From Chamaea fasciata (taxonomy: Eukaryota; Chordata; Aves; Passeriformes; Sylviidae), in contig JARCOQ010000005.1 in assembly GCA_029207755.1 (NCBI GenBank), forward strand, positions 42,433,621 to 42,497,620: DNA of 64,000 bases. Direction: 5' to 3'. This document shows positions 1 through 14,600 of the stretch, in pieces (position 1 is the stretch's first letter; each line of letters begins with the position of its first letter). The notes beneath the pieces are model-generated. The model made no database searches and was not told where the DNA came from. It worked only from the letters and a program-made list of their open reading frames with translations. The translations under genes were made by a program, and so were the position numbers.

Positions 1-353
1 TTTTCATTTTTTATCATTTTGTATAGTGTTTTGAAGAACCTCACTTTTTGGCATCATATTTATTGTCCTAAATTACAGATGAGTTTTAAGTGTAATTTCT
101 TTAAACATTCCATACAAATTCTGTTGTGTTATGTGACTTGGGTTTGTTCTTATTAAGGGAGTTTCATGGGTATAACAACAAAAGCAGCTAAACAAAATTA
201 ATTTGAAATTGAACATTATTTCCTTTCTAACTGGAATGTGCGAATCACAAATGTGGTCCTTTGTTTGCCTTTTAGTACATGAGATACTTATTCTAATAAA
301 AATTAGAATTGTTGGTGTGCTTACAACAAGTCTTTGTTTGTTTTATTTAATAG

Positions 354-474
354 CGTGCTAAGAAAAATTTCTTGGGTTTGTTTGGCTGCGGTGCTATTCA
401 CTCATGCCTTAAAAACACTGCACAGAAACTGGGATTGGGAGTCGGAGTACACTTTGTTTATGTCTGCTTTAAAG
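354..474 (+). CDS. TMTC3: TMTC3 coding exon with hydrophobic segment (first in window)
   Basis: The acceptor is a T-rich stretch ending in ATAG at 353 and the donor GTACTG starts at 475. One leading base completes a codon from the preceding exon, then 40 full codons follow. Residues about 5-18 are hydrophobic ([14 protein letters not shown]), consistent with a terminal membrane segment. The exon then reads [17 protein letters not shown], a highly conserved TMTC motif just before the TPR array. The exon ends in phase 0, so the K is followed directly by VNK in the next exon. It is too short to be found by a simple open-frame length cutoff. Bases 1-353 look intronic. Confidence 0.93.
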
Positions 475-1087
475 GTACTGTATTCTGTTTGGAAAGGATA
501 ATGGGAAGTTCTTGTTGCTGTTCTTAAGAAGCTGCAGTGGAACATGATTAAAATGGACAAAAATGATGCTTGTTTTGGCACATTAATTTCTATATTGAGA
601 GTATTGGCATCTAATTAGTTGCTTTTGGGAATGCTTTAAAAGCAGTGTGATGCACACTTACAAGTTCATGTGCAGAAAAGAGATGATAATTTTTCTGGTG
701 TCAGAGCAGTTGAATTTATTCTCTTGTCTGGATGAAAGCAGGATACATTTCAGTACAAAAATCTACAAAAAGTTTGATGCATAGAATTATATCTTCTGGG
801 TTCATGTGATATGAAAAGGCAGTTTGCAAAATATCCCATAACAGTTACCATGAATTTTAAGATGTTTGGTATTTCTAAGGGCAAATAACTAAAACGATTC
901 ACTGTTGCACAACAAGATCAGTGTAATCATCTTGTATGTAGTGTTTTGTTATTCTTTGCATATAGAAGCTTGATGAAATCTCTCATTTGCAGTATATTTT
1001 TATGTCTTTTATATTGTTAAGAGAAACTCAATTTTTAAATAATTTCAACTTAATACCTTATGTTTGGGTATCTTTTTCTGGTTTTAG
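475..1087 (+). other. TMTC3: TMTC3 intron
   Basis: GT-AG intron of 613 bp between the membrane-segment exon and the first TPR exon. It is AT-rich, and I see no repeat or other feature in it. Confidence 0.85.
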
Positions 1088-1199
1088 GTAAATAAGAACA
1101 ATGCAAAACTATGGAACAATGTGGGGCATGCATTAGAAAATGAAAAAAATTTTGAAAGAGCTCTGCAGTTTTTCATACAGGCCACACAAGTGCAACCAG
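1088..1199 (+). CDS. TMTC3: TMTC3 coding exon, first TPR
   Basis: The acceptor is TTTTAG at 1082-1087 and the donor GTAAAG starts at 1200. The exon has 37 codons plus one base, which joins the next exon to make an Asp codon. It begins [20 protein letters not shown] and carries a TPR signature (W at position 4, G at 8, A at 20 and P near 32). An open frame runs past the donor into the intron, but that extension is not coding: TMTC3 homology stops at the donor. Confidence 0.95.
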
Positions 1200-2112
<913 letters not shown>

Positions 2113-3230
2113 TGATACATTTTTTTTTTTCCTGTGATTTGTGTGGCTGATACTTTAAAGTTTTTCTGTGTTCTTTTAAAAGCTATCTATGAAAAAAATA
2201 GGCTGTATACACTCATGGCTGTTAAAAAATGCTGACTTGGAACTCTGCTACAACTGTTTTAATTTACTTTTTCTACTGCTATGTTGTGTTTTGGTTTTTT
2301 GGGGTTTTTTTCTGAAATTGAAGTTATAAGAGAAAGCAGCATCCAAAACCTACAGTTTCTAGTCACAATTGGTTTATTTTCACTTACAGCTAATTGATGG
2401 TGACTGAGTTTCTGAGCCCTTCAGAGAAGGCTTAAATACAGCATTGGAGGTTGGAGAAGGTAGCCACAGCAGCAGCAAAAAAACTTTGTCTGAACATGCT
2501 TTTATAAACGTGTTTTGTTACCTTTCCTGTTTAAGTTATATTTTATACGTAGGAAATTTTACTTTTTCAAGTTCTTTAGAGAAAAAGAGACTCGTATTTT
2601 GAAGAATGTGTGAAGGTAATAAAAGCTGTGGTGAAAATGAGCAGCCGTTTGAGTAGAGGCATGGCATTTAAAAGTTTGTTTTGTGAAGCAGTATGAAGAT
2701 TCTAAATGGATAAAATATAAACAGTACAGCAGTTGCAATGTCATAGAATTTTCATCTTTCCCACTTCATTTTCTGTATCAGTTGGCAAATCATTGGCTGT
2801 AAAATCTTATTTACATGTTTTTTAGGCTGAAGGGTTATAAAAAAGAATGAAAATGTCTGACAGAATGTCAGTTTAGGCTTTAGAAAATACTTTTGTCTGA
2901 CTAGGGAAAAGTTTTGCAAGGTCTGTCTGGTTTCCAGTGGCTATCTATCTACGTGAACCAAAATAAGTAATAGTAGAGCTTAATTAACTGGTATCTTAAG
3001 TATTGTACAAGTTATCCATGTTTTCCTAGAAATAAAGAATAAAAAGTATTCTGTTTATTTTTCAGTATGATTTTTCTGGAAAAGACTTACTGCTCTTTGC
3101 CATTATCTAGAGCCTACACACTAATGTCCAGTAGTACTCTTAAAACAAATGTGGCTCAGTGAAAAGGAGTTCTGTGCTAATCATCTTTCATATTCTTGCT
3201 CATCTGTGTTTGGTATTGTATTCTCTTTGA

Positions 3231-3413
<183 letters not shown>

Positions 3414-4193
3414 TAATTTTAGAGATACTTATTCTTGAATAAACATTTTTGTATTTACAGTACTATGAACAGTATTCAGTTCGTACAGGTCAATTAGGTG
3501 GTGAAATTGTTTCGTTTCCAAGTGTGAAGATGAAGATTTGGGACAATAATCAATTATTCATTACAAGTCCTGTTCTTTTCAATTCCTACTTCAAATGGTG
3601 TATTTCCACGTAGGTTCAGTATTCAAACACTGTATAGAAAGACACTTCCATTAGATTTCTTCATGGATCTTGAACTCAAATTTCTAACCTTGTAGTTTAG
3701 TTTTGAACTAAAAAGCTTTTGGTTAGTGTGAATCATGGAGCTTTCTTAATACTTTTTTTGTTAAAGAAGGTCCAGAAAATGCAAGTCTAACTATTTAGTT
3801 CACATTAATGGCATTTTAGTTAAGAGTAAATTGGATATGGGTGTTGAGGCTTCTGTCCGCTATTTTGTTTGTTGTGATTCCTACTGAGACTTAGGGAGGT
3901 TCAAAGATGCCTGAACTATAGCTTTGCAGAGTAATTACAGAGCCAAATCAGGCACCCTTGATCATGCCTTTTTTTTTTTCTTGTCCTGCTTATGCATTTG
4001 TTGTATACAGGTTTTGGAGAGCTGAAAGCTTTAAGAATAGAAGGTAAAAGAAGCTCTTGTACTGTTTTCTGCTTAAAACTAACAAAAAAAAAAACCGCTG
4101 TTATCTGACATCTACTGTCTGTAGGAAGACAAACTTTTTAAAAAATCTATCAGTTTTCTTATGGATAACAATAAAAGTATGGTTCTTCAACAG

Positions 4194-4420
4194 GGGAGAA
4201 CTACTTTTAAAAATGAACAAACCTCTGAAAGCTAAGGAAGCGTACCTTAGAGCTCTAGAGCTAGACAGAACCAATGCAGACCTTTGGTACAACTTGGCAA
4301 TTGTTTACATTGAACTGAAAGATCCAACAGAAGCCCTGAAGAATTTCAACCGAGCGCTAGAACTCAACCCCGCGCATAAACTGGCGTTATTCAACTCAGC
4401 GCTGCTAATGCAGGAATCTG
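4194..4420 (+). CDS. TMTC3: TMTC3 coding exon, TPRs 4-5
   Basis: The acceptor is TTCAACAG ending at 4193 and the donor GTACGT starts at 4421. The exon completes the split Arg codon and encodes [20 protein letters not shown] and then a second TPR ([16 protein letters not shown]), ending at QES with one base left for the next Gly codon. The same frame is open upstream of the acceptor and downstream of the donor, but those extensions are intronic. Confidence 0.96.
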
Positions 4421-5903
4421 GTACGTCAGTTGTCCCTTCTGTGCATATTTGCATTTATAGGATCCAGACTACTGAATTATTTTTTTATTAACTCTTTTGT
4501 TTTTGGAAAGGAGAAGTACATAGCATCATCAGAAAAGAAACTATTATAGCTTTGTAGTTTGTAGTGCATGGAATTTGTGCAAAGTGTATATACCCCTTAG
4601 CTGATCAGCATCTTTAGTACAAGTGCTATTTTACAATATAACGTCTTACACATATAAAGAATAGTGTTACTCAAGCATCTTCAGAATAATGCCTATATAA
4701 TCTTTAAAGATACTATTTAGTAAAATATGTTAAATACCTGGTTTGCATTTATAGTGATTGATTTAATTATTGACTCAAAAATCTAGCTTATGTCTCTGGG
4801 CTTAAATCCGGCTCTAAAAATATGAATGTTTTCATAGGTTTTCCTGTGATACTGCTAATAAGGATGAATTTTGGTTGGATTTTCATGATTTTGTTTTTTC
4901 ATATGTATAGTTCTGTGGGTAAGAGTGAGCCCTTACTGAATTAAGGCTATTGCAAAGAGTATTTGGCAAGTGAACTGCTAAGATTTTTTTTCCCTTTTAT
5001 TGAGATGGTAAACTGCCCCTAAGAAAGATAAAACAGTTGATAATTTTCCATCTCTTCTCACTCCATAAGTTAGGTAGTTCAAGACATGCCTTGTTCCTTG
5101 TCTGTAGAAGTACAAACAGCTTCAAACAAGAAGAGGTACTAGGTAGTTAGTACTCACTTATTCATACTAGAAGGTGCAACATTGTTTCAGGGAGTGAAAG
5201 AGGGCAGATGAAAGCAGTTCCCCTATCCTTCAGTAAATCTGTGTCTAGAATTCATTATTAAAATATGTTCACTGTATTATTCAGTAAAATAGCACAGACC
5301 ACAAGCACGTCTAGCTAATCCTGGTATTGTCAGATAAAGTTGTTTTACTAAATCTTTTTCAAACTTTGATGCAAATTAAAATATCGGGGTAACAGGTTTT
5401 ATTGTTTTGGTGTTAGAAGATATTTTGGTCCCGCTACATTATAAGTCAACCTCTGTGTGTTCTCTGTCTAAACTGTTTCAGTCTATCTTTAATAAAATGA
5501 GATCATCCACTCAAAGTTTGCCTCTGTAAGAGTTGGTTTGTCAGAATTGACGTCTGCTCTGCATTCCACTTATTCAACTGTGCATGAAAATAATTTCTCT
5601 TAAGCATGTATAGACACCTCCTGTATCTGTTATACCAAACCTAAATATCATTCAATAGCTAGTAGAGTAATGAGGCTGACTTTGGCTAGAAGTCAACTGT
5701 ATGTAGTTTCATACTGTAAAGAGGGTAGATGACATTTGCTTTTGCTCTTATACAGCTATGATAAAAAGTAGCATTTTAGACCCTTTCCCTTTTACAGTTG
5801 CATTTTAATTTGTATAAAGATCAGCATTTTACAGTCTAAAAAGCCTTCAGAATAAATGTTTCAGGAAATATCTTGAGAATTAAATGCATTTTCTGTCACT
5901 TAG

Positions 5904-6715
5904 GTGATGCTCGACTTAGACCTGAAGCTAAACAAAGACTGCTACATTATGTGAAAGAAGAACCGCAGGATTCTAATGGATACTTCAATTTGGGTATGCT
6001 AGCAATGGATGACAAAAAAGACATGGAAGCAGAGGCATGGATGAAGAAAGCTATAAGGTTACAGCCAAACTTCCGAAGTGCTTTGTTCAATTTGGCCCTG
6101 CTTTATTCTCAGACAGGAAAAGAATTGATGGCTTTGCCTGTCTTGGAAGACCTACTGAGATACTACCCTGATCATACCAAAGGTCTGATTTTGAAAGGAG
6201 ATATCCTTATGAACCAAAAGAAGGATATTGTTGGAGCAAAAATGTGTTTTGAAAAAATTTTGGAACTGGATCCCAACAATGTACAAGGAAAACATAATCT
6301 TTGTGTGGTTTATTTTGAAGAAAAAGATTTAATAAAGGCAGAAAAATGTCTGGTTGAAACACTAGCACTGGCACCTCATGAAGAGTATATTCAGCGTCAT
6401 CTAAACATAGTTAGAAGTAAAATTGCATCACTCAGTGCTGTGGAACAGTCATCACTTCCATCAGATGGGACTGCAGCTGCAGAAGCAAAAAAAAATTCAT
6501 TTCAGAGTTTGAAAGAAGCAAAAAGGGAGAAGACAACCACCCAATCAACAGTTGATAATAAAGAGCACTCAAAAAATAAGAAACCAACAGAGAAAAGCAG
6601 TGTGGACAAAGAGACTCCCAAAAAATCTACAAAAGAAATCAAAGACATTGAGAAAAAGAGAGTTGCTGCATTGAAAAGACTAGAAGAAATTGAACGTATA
6701 TTAAATGGTGAATAG
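5904..6715 (+). CDS. TMTC3: TMTC3 terminal coding exon: last TPRs and basic tail
   Basis: The acceptor is TCACTTAG ending at 5903. The leading two bases complete a Gly codon, then [20 protein letters not shown] follows, and the stop TAG is at 6713-6715. The exon encodes 270 residues. Four clear TPR units follow (starting near [35 protein letters not shown] and [12 protein letters not shown]). After HLNIVRSKI comes a tail of about 90 residues rich in Lys, Glu, Ser and Thr, which varies between species. It ends in a conserved charged helix, [20 protein letters not shown]. The upstream in-frame ATG at 5873 lies in the intron and is not a start. Confidence 0.96.
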
Positions 6716-8100
6716 TCTTTACTGTGTCACAAAAGAATGAGGGGAGAATACTATTTTTAATTATTGTTTAATTTGTGAGCCAACTGGAAAGTGTTCTCAG
6801 TACTTTGAAAATAGAAATAATGTTGACTGCATATCACTTATCAAGCAGCAAAAGGCATTACAGTCCTCTATGTGAGAAAATCACAACCCTTAAATATGAT
6901 GGAGGGATGGGTGGGAATTGAAGGATAAGGGGTTGAGAAACATCCTCAATGCAGAATCTTTAATAGTGAGAGAATAGCACTCATAGAAGTCGTTGCTAAT
7001 CAGGGATATTAAGTAATGCTACTTTAAAAGACTCCGTGGAAGAACTGAATGGTTAATTACTGGGGTAAGCAAGACACTGCTTCCTTCCCCCAACAAATCT
7101 GTTTGTATTCTCATTATCTACATTTCAGTTTACACATCAGCTGAAATTTTTCTAGACCTCTGCTGAACAGGAAAACCAGTTTGTTCTTGGCATTATTTGT
7201 TTCCAGAACTTAACAAAGTCATCAAAATGCTACTTGATGTAGTATAGGAGGATGCAACAATACACTAAAATTTTCAGTTGCATTCTAAATATGGAATGAT
7301 ATATTAACTTTTAGATGTTCTTTATTTACAGTGCTAATGGTTTGTACTCTTTTACCTGGTAAGAAATCTTGCAGTGCTCTAAAGATCTTTAGACTCTGCT
7401 TTTTTTATTTTAAAGGAAATGTGTGGGGTTTCTTCAACTGTCAATCATCTAATTGTTTTTAAAAATTATATTAAAAAGGGTGGTTTCTTCCTCAGTCCAT
7501 TGAATGCTCATAAATGCACTTTGGTACAGTAACCAGTATGCTATGCAGTAGTCGATTTTGTTGACTTTGTATTAATGGCTGTGGATTGACCCCTTGGTGT
7601 AGTAAATTCTTCCTTGTTTATAGCAATCTGGTTTTACTATTTCTGTCATTGCAACACTATTTCTATTCTCGTGACTTTTTACAGCACTAATATAAGTGTT
7701 TGCTCAAACCAATGTTTGCTCAAGGCTGTGCGATAATTAAACCACTGAATTTAGTCATGTTTAACACAAGGCAATATAGGTATTATCCTTTCAAATACTA
7801 AGTTCTGTTGTTTTGATACTTTGTCTTGATTGTTTGGTTTTTATTAAATATTTATTTTGACTACTTAAATATTCCCATTTACACTTTTTCACTAGTGCAT
7901 CATTTTAATTTCTTACAGGAAGCGAAAATCTTTGCAAATTCAGTATTGTTTTTATCATGAAATGCATATATTTTTGTTTAAATGTGCTACCACTTACCTA
8001 AACCTGTTGTTTTCCTTGATTCTCGGAAAAGAAGTGTAAGAGTTGAGTTCAGTCATAATTTTCACTGATCATTAAATCTAACTCTTCATGTTTTGTCTTA
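6716..8100 (+). other. TMTC3: Probable TMTC3 3' UTR (end uncertain)
   Basis: This is non-coding sequence directly after the TMTC3 stop. Variant poly(A) signals ATTAAA lie at 7736-7741, 7843-7848 and 8071-8076, the last followed by T/GT-rich sequence. Canonical AATAAA hexamers first appear farther on, at 11098, 11160, 11305 and as a close pair at 11786 and 11799. The UTR could therefore end anywhere from about 7.8 to 11.8 kb. AU-rich ATTTA motifs occur near 7848-7855. No transcript evidence is available to decide. Confidence 0.5.
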
Positions 8101-11100
8101 TTTCATGATGTGGAAGTATTCCTTAACAATTCTACCGTTCAAATTTAATCCTTTCCATACCTGCTCAGCTTTCTGCCTCAGGCAGTAGTCCAAGTGTGAG
8201 ATGTAATAATTATCTCTGTGGGAGAGATCTTAAATGGGTAAAGGGCTTCCTTGCACAGACATTTTCCTTATAATGTATCATTCTTAATGTTATCACAAGA
8301 ATTGCTTGCGTGGTAATGACGGGGGAAGGGGAAAGTGGGTTTTAAAAAACATGATTTACAAGCGGCTGACAGGAACAAGTGTATGGTATGCAGCTGTTCA
8401 TCATACAAAAGAATGTTTAAGTGCTACTTGTAAAGAAGTGCTCACACGAATCTGTTGACCACACCTTGAAAATCACTTGTCTGTCAATAGATACTTGTAC
8501 CTAAAATAGTGAGTATATTGACTTTAATAGAAACTTTAACTTGCATAAGTCTTCCTCCAACTCCTTGTTTTGCAAAAGGATTAGCCGTTGTTCTGGGCAA
8601 GATGAAGGAATATTCATTTAAAAATGGCAGGAACTAAGTAGTCTGAAAAGGTATTCTGACAGAGAAGGTCAGGAATCTCCCCTCTCCTATATGAAGAGCT
8701 CCTATTATTGCCATTGCCACACCATTTTTAACTGGAATGTAAATTGAAGAGGGCAGTAAAGACACGGTCTCAATCTCTGCATCTGAGCCTCTGTCATGCC
8801 TCATCTTGACTGTCCAAGTAGCTCTTTAGGTACCAGCAGGAGTTGTTAGATTTATTGATGCTAAGAAATGCCATCAGGTTTAACTAAAATCATCACACGG
8901 GTGTAAACTGAAGGTTGCTGGATGTCTTTCAGTCAGTTCTCAAGTTCTATTCCCCCATTACCTCTCTCAAAGAAAGGTTAGTAAAAACAAGTATTTTGAT
9001 TAACAAGTTGCATTTATACTCTTAGGATGGGTCAGCCATTTTAAAATTAGGCTTTCACAAGAAGAGTGGTTCAGTAAATTGAAGTGACATAGCTTGTGAA
9101 AAGCTATCTAAATTGCATTTGCACATAGGAAAACTATCAAAAAGAGAATAATTTTGGCTTTTTCTGCTTGCAGGTTGAACAGAATAATCAACAGGTATTT
9201 TTCCCCTTCCAGTTAAGCCAATCTTTTCCTGTCATCGTCATGTGCAAAACACCATAAATATCCCTTTTCAGAATTCCATAATTTCACTAAACATAGTGAA
9301 AGAAGTAGGAATTTCTAAGAGTAGGACAGGCACACTAAAATAATTTGTAGCTCTCTAGTCATACAGTGCAATTGCTGAAAAATGGAATGGATGTCTTATA
9401 TCATCTTTGCATCCATACACAAAATTTTTCCAACTTACACATGCAGCTGCAGAATAAGCATTTTAAGTATTACATGAATTTGTGCATGTGATTTGAGTAC
9501 AGATGCATGCATTTGTCATATTATTTTTTGGATTTTTGCAGGTGAGTATATGCATGGATAACCTCATAAATATGGATTAATTGGATATGCATGCATATCG
9601 TTGGGACACTTGGATATCTAGAGGTGGTGCAGTTGCAGAGGGACAACGTGCAATTGTAGACTAACCTTTGAATATACAATCTTTTTGCCTGTTTTGTACA
9701 TGAAACTTCCTGAGATTGAATTGCAAGTAGTATTTATTTTCAAAATATTCTCTGCATTACAACCAGTTAAAAACATCATCAGTCACTTCTCGTTTCTTTT
9801 TTTTTGTCTGTTGTTTCTTATCAGCTGGCAGGAAAGTAGTCTTTGCTAAGATTAGGAAAATTTTCCTACTAACAGGCACATACAAAGTGTTGGGGATTGG
9901 AGTGGAAAGGGTTAAGTGGGACAAAATCCTTTCAAGTTGCAATGCAGTTTGTACCTTGATTAGGCAATAGTGAAAGCCAAGTTGGAGTAAACTTTCAGAA
10001 GATTGCTGTGAAGGGAGGGCTTGGGGTAGGCAACCTCATGTTCAATGGCACTTCAGAGCAAAACACTGGCCTATGAGAAATGGCAATACTCCGGAAGAGA
10101 AGTAAGCACTCAAAAAGCAACAATTGCTGAAACATTTTGGCGCTGACCATGTAGGTTGTCCAGCTCAACATCTCAGCAGCTTTCCTTTGCTCAGCTGTTG
10201 TTTAATCGAAGCCCAGGGGGCACTGAGGGCAGCTCTTAAAGCAGCTACTGCTTGGTTGTCCGAGGAGGCTTTTTGCATGGCATAGCTGTGCCTTGTAGCT
10301 GACATGTCTTTGTCAGGGGTGTGGATCTTAGGGCTAAAAATACAGGCACCTGTGCCTCCCTGAAGTTTCTTATGGAAAGACTCAATGAAGATCAAAGCAA
10401 TTTTGAGAAGTTTTCAACCCACCCCAGTCTCTTGCAAACTTTGCATTGCACAAAAACTCCAAGAAGGGCCCCGGTTTGGGTGAGTATACATGGCTGGGCT
10501 TTTCCTTGAAAGGCGTGTAGTTCATTTCTGCCTGGCAAAATGTCTGGAATTGCAGCAGAACCTGCTGCTCCAGAAAAGTCCCGCTTCAGCTGCTGCCATG
10601 TAACCAAAACTATGCTTTGACTTTGAGCCTAGGAATTCTGCTTTGCTTAGAAACCTTGAGAATGGAAAGGCTGTAAGACGCCTTTCACCCATCCTTGCCT
10701 CTCTTTCTTTCCATACAAAAATATAGCACTCTATGCAGTGTTTCAACTATAGCAAGAAGAATCTGTCCCCCAAACCTGCAACAGAGCTTATAAAAACACA
10801 AGACACTCCTTCTTGAAGTCAGCATAACTTAGTATGTTACAAACTCTGCAATGCTTCTTTTTGTTTTAAATTATCTTAGATAGATACGACATTTTTATAG
10901 CTCTGAGTGTGAAGTAGTGCAGTTAATATTCTTAGAAAAATTTTAAAGCTGCTTTCTACAGTCTAGTGCCTGTCTACAAACCAGTGGTTCTGCATGTGGG
11001 TTATATGTCCCTTGCAAACAGCCAGAGGAAATCACATACACATATCAACTAACAAAAAGCAGCAATGACAAAACCAAACCAAAACAGGAAAAGAAAAAAT

Positions 11101-11594
11101 AAACCAAACAAACAAATCAGAGAACTCTGTGCATAATTATCCTGGTTTGGGAACAGCGTAATAAATTGTATAATTTTCCTGGGCTAGGAAATCATCCCAG
11201 AAAAACACATGTAACCTTTGGAACAGTCATAATTTAAAAGACTGCTGGAAAGAGAATTGGACTTTATGGATACTGTCTACTGTCAACTAAGGAATTCTGT
11301 TTAGAATAAAATATTAATATCATATATAATGCAAACAACTGTTAGCTGCTACGTCTTTGCCGATATAAGAAAGACACTATCCTTGTTCAGCTTTTGTCTT
11401 CACTAGTGCTTACAGAACTGTAAATGTCTTTTGCTAAATATCCATACAGGGGCACTAACATTACAGCAAATTTAGGAGTTACCTGCTTGCATGGGTGAGC
11501 TCAGTCTTTTGTGCTTATGGACAGAAACAAAGAAATGAAAAGCTTGGCTTGGTGGGGTGTTGCATGCAAGATTACACCTTGGCATTGTGGAAAA

Positions 11595-11625
<31 letters not shown>

Positions 11626-14600
11626 CTTGCCAAAATTTTAGTTACTTATAGATCACTGTTGCAGGCAATTTGATGTATTTGGTACAGTTTTGGAAGGTGA
11701 TACAAGATTTATATCAGGCTATGAATTCTGTAACTTTAGTGAATGTGGGGCCTTGAAGGACTCCACATAGCACTTCATGCATTGGAATAAAGCTCTGGAA
11801 TAAAGCATGTTGTTCAGATATCCTATGACTATTTAGCATATATGTTTGTTCCTTACGTGTAATTATCAGGGTATTGTCTTTTTAAATAGGCATGGCAAGG
11901 TATTTTTAATTAAGTGAGTATTTGTCTACGCACAATGAGAGTAGGTGGAGGAGGAAAATACAACAATTACAGGATGTCTTACCAAAAGTAGAAGTCATAA
12001 ATCTTGATTTTTAAAATACCATCTACACCATGCACTCACCTTGATTTCATTTGCAGTTGTTAACCCAGCCCTACATTTTAGTTGTACGTGAGCATCATTC
12101 GAGCACGATCTGTAGTGCTGATTCCCCAGCACCGAGGGCTGGAAGGAGATCGTGACAATGGGAGCTGACAGAATGGGGGATTAGTTGTTACCGCTCCTCA
12201 GCCTCAAGCTGAATAATCAAGGTTTGTTTGTTTGTTTGGGTGCACTGCTCTTTTCATCTACAAGAATATCAGACATTAGGGATGATTATCTCAGTTTGCA
12301 AGATACAGTAATTCCTCTGTTGATAAAAGAAACTTAATGGGAGCTTCTGAACACCCTTTCTACCCCCTGAACAAATTTTAAACAGGTCTGGAATGCTGGG
12401 TTTTCTTCAAGTCTATGCATATGCATTTATCAGTTTTCCAGTATAAATAGCTGCAAACAAAAAGAATGGAAAGGAATGTGACAGCTTAAAAACTCATGAA
12501 ATTCAAATACCAGGCAAAAAACATAAAAGAAGCTGAATTCTGTACTACTTCTCTAGATGTATCTATATGAGAGGGTTTTCATGAAGTTACAGTATGGTCT
12601 GTAACACTATTATTCGTATAATCACCCTGTATTTCTGCTCCTTACTTGGGTGAATATAGTCAAAATTTTAGTACAAATATTTAGGTTTAATTACCATTCC
12701 AAGGATGATCCTTCAGACAGTTTAACAGATATTGCAAAGGAGCTAATTTGCATGTTCAGGAAAAGCAAAAATAAGTATAATTGAGTTTAGGGAGTTTTTT
12801 CCTTCTTATCAATGTACATGAAAAATTTATATATTTGACCAAAAAATAGATGTATTGCATAAAGATAAAAGCACCACTGAAATTACAAAACTGCATAAAG
12901 ATTTCTCAAAGATTTTCCTATTATCTGTAGTAGTTTATCTTGTACTAAAAATGATCGTTCTTTCCATTGACTTCCTTTATATTTTGATTATTTTACTGAC
13001 TGTAAGACCTTTTCCCCTAAGTAACAGCTTTTCAAAAAATTCTGAGTATAAAATTGACTGATGATCCTTCAGCTTAGAAACACAAGATATACTGTAACTA
13101 GAAAAAGAGAAAAACACATAAAACAGAAAGCAACTGAAATGCAAGAAAGCCAATAGGGGCATTTAGTTTAAAAATTAATAACAAGCACTCTTATCTTAGG
13201 CTGTTTAGTGTCTGGGTGTCTTAAGAGCGTTCTGCCTTATGAGGAAATAAAGCAACTTTTAACTCATCAATTACTGACAATCTCAACTTGAGAGTCCAAT
13301 AGCTGTGTCATTTGGCTGTTTTTAATTATGCTGTTCCTTCCTCAGCTCTAGATGAACCCACATAAAGGGACTGGGGTGAATCTGCATTTCAGTAGCACTG
13401 TCTCTATTGTTTTTAATGTCTTTAGGTTCTCTTTTCTCTGATCTCTTGTCCTTTTTTTTGTTTCTCTGGCATTGATACTTTCTGAAAAGAGGACCTAACT
13501 GAAGGATTAAAGTCTTTATATATAACTAATAAGCATCTTTAGTGTTCTGCTCTTTGCTTTTGATTAAATACATAGGAATATGTGTATTTATATATGTATA
13601 TAAATTGCATATGTGTTTACTAAAAAAGTGGAACACAGTTATTTCAACATTCACTATGAAAAGTGCTAATTTTGCTTTATTATTCAAAACTTTCATTATT
13701 GTGCTTGGATCAGCAGTTTAGAAAAATTCCTACAGGGACTGATGACCAAGTAACTGCTTCAGGGTGTTACCCATTATGAGGCACCTACATAAATCATACA
13801 AATAATCAGCTAAAAGTAGAGACTTACATAAATAAATCAGTATAGTTGTATAATAGATAGAGCATAACACCGTGTGGCTGATTTTTGCTGTTGTGTATTG
13901 TGATTGGATTTCTTCTGCTCATGATCTGGCAAGGTTTTAAGAAGGTGGGAGTTTCTGCTTCCGAGGGCAGCAACTGTTCAAACTGTTGTTATCTGCTGTT
14001 CATTATCATTTCAGAGGTGAAGCTGCTGTCTTTGTGCTTGACCTCTTGTTAAGTATCTCATTGAAATGTGAAACAGAGGGTTCATTCAACAGGCTAAACT
14101 AGAACACAATTTGCAGAAGATCATGATTGAATCAATCTACAGGTGAGGACAAAATTAGCCAGAATTGTTCTATATTTCTGCATCCAGCTATTTACAGAAT
14201 GTTTTCCTATAGTCCTGGTAGCAGCTTCTGTATACCTTAGGCCAGTAACTCTAAATCTTAAGCAGTATTCCAACCCATATTCTCCATGTGACAGGATAAA
14301 TTGCAGTGCTCTAAATAACACCACTGTAAGATGTGGCCTCTGACCTGAGAAGCTTATCATCATGGAAGAATGTGATGATCTAATCTAGGAAATAAATAAA
14401 AAAATGGCATTTTCATTATATATTTGGGACTAGCAAAAAAAGCATCTAGAGTCTTACAAAACTTAATTCTACTGAAATATGATAGTCTTCATGATATTTC
14501 TTGTTAACCTTCCTCCAAGCCTGTGATTTTCTTCTGAAGATTTTCTTGTTTTTCTACAACTGCATAATTAAAGAAAAAATACTAATTTGCTTTTAAATGT

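Noticed and set aside
5873..5903. Upstream ATG extending the last TMTC3 exon
   Set aside because: It is intronic; homology and splice phase begin after the AG at 5902-5903.
10140..10750. Cluster of overlapping 62-76 codon frames on both strands
   Set aside because: Probably an effect of locally higher GC; no domain, splice structure or repeat match recognised.
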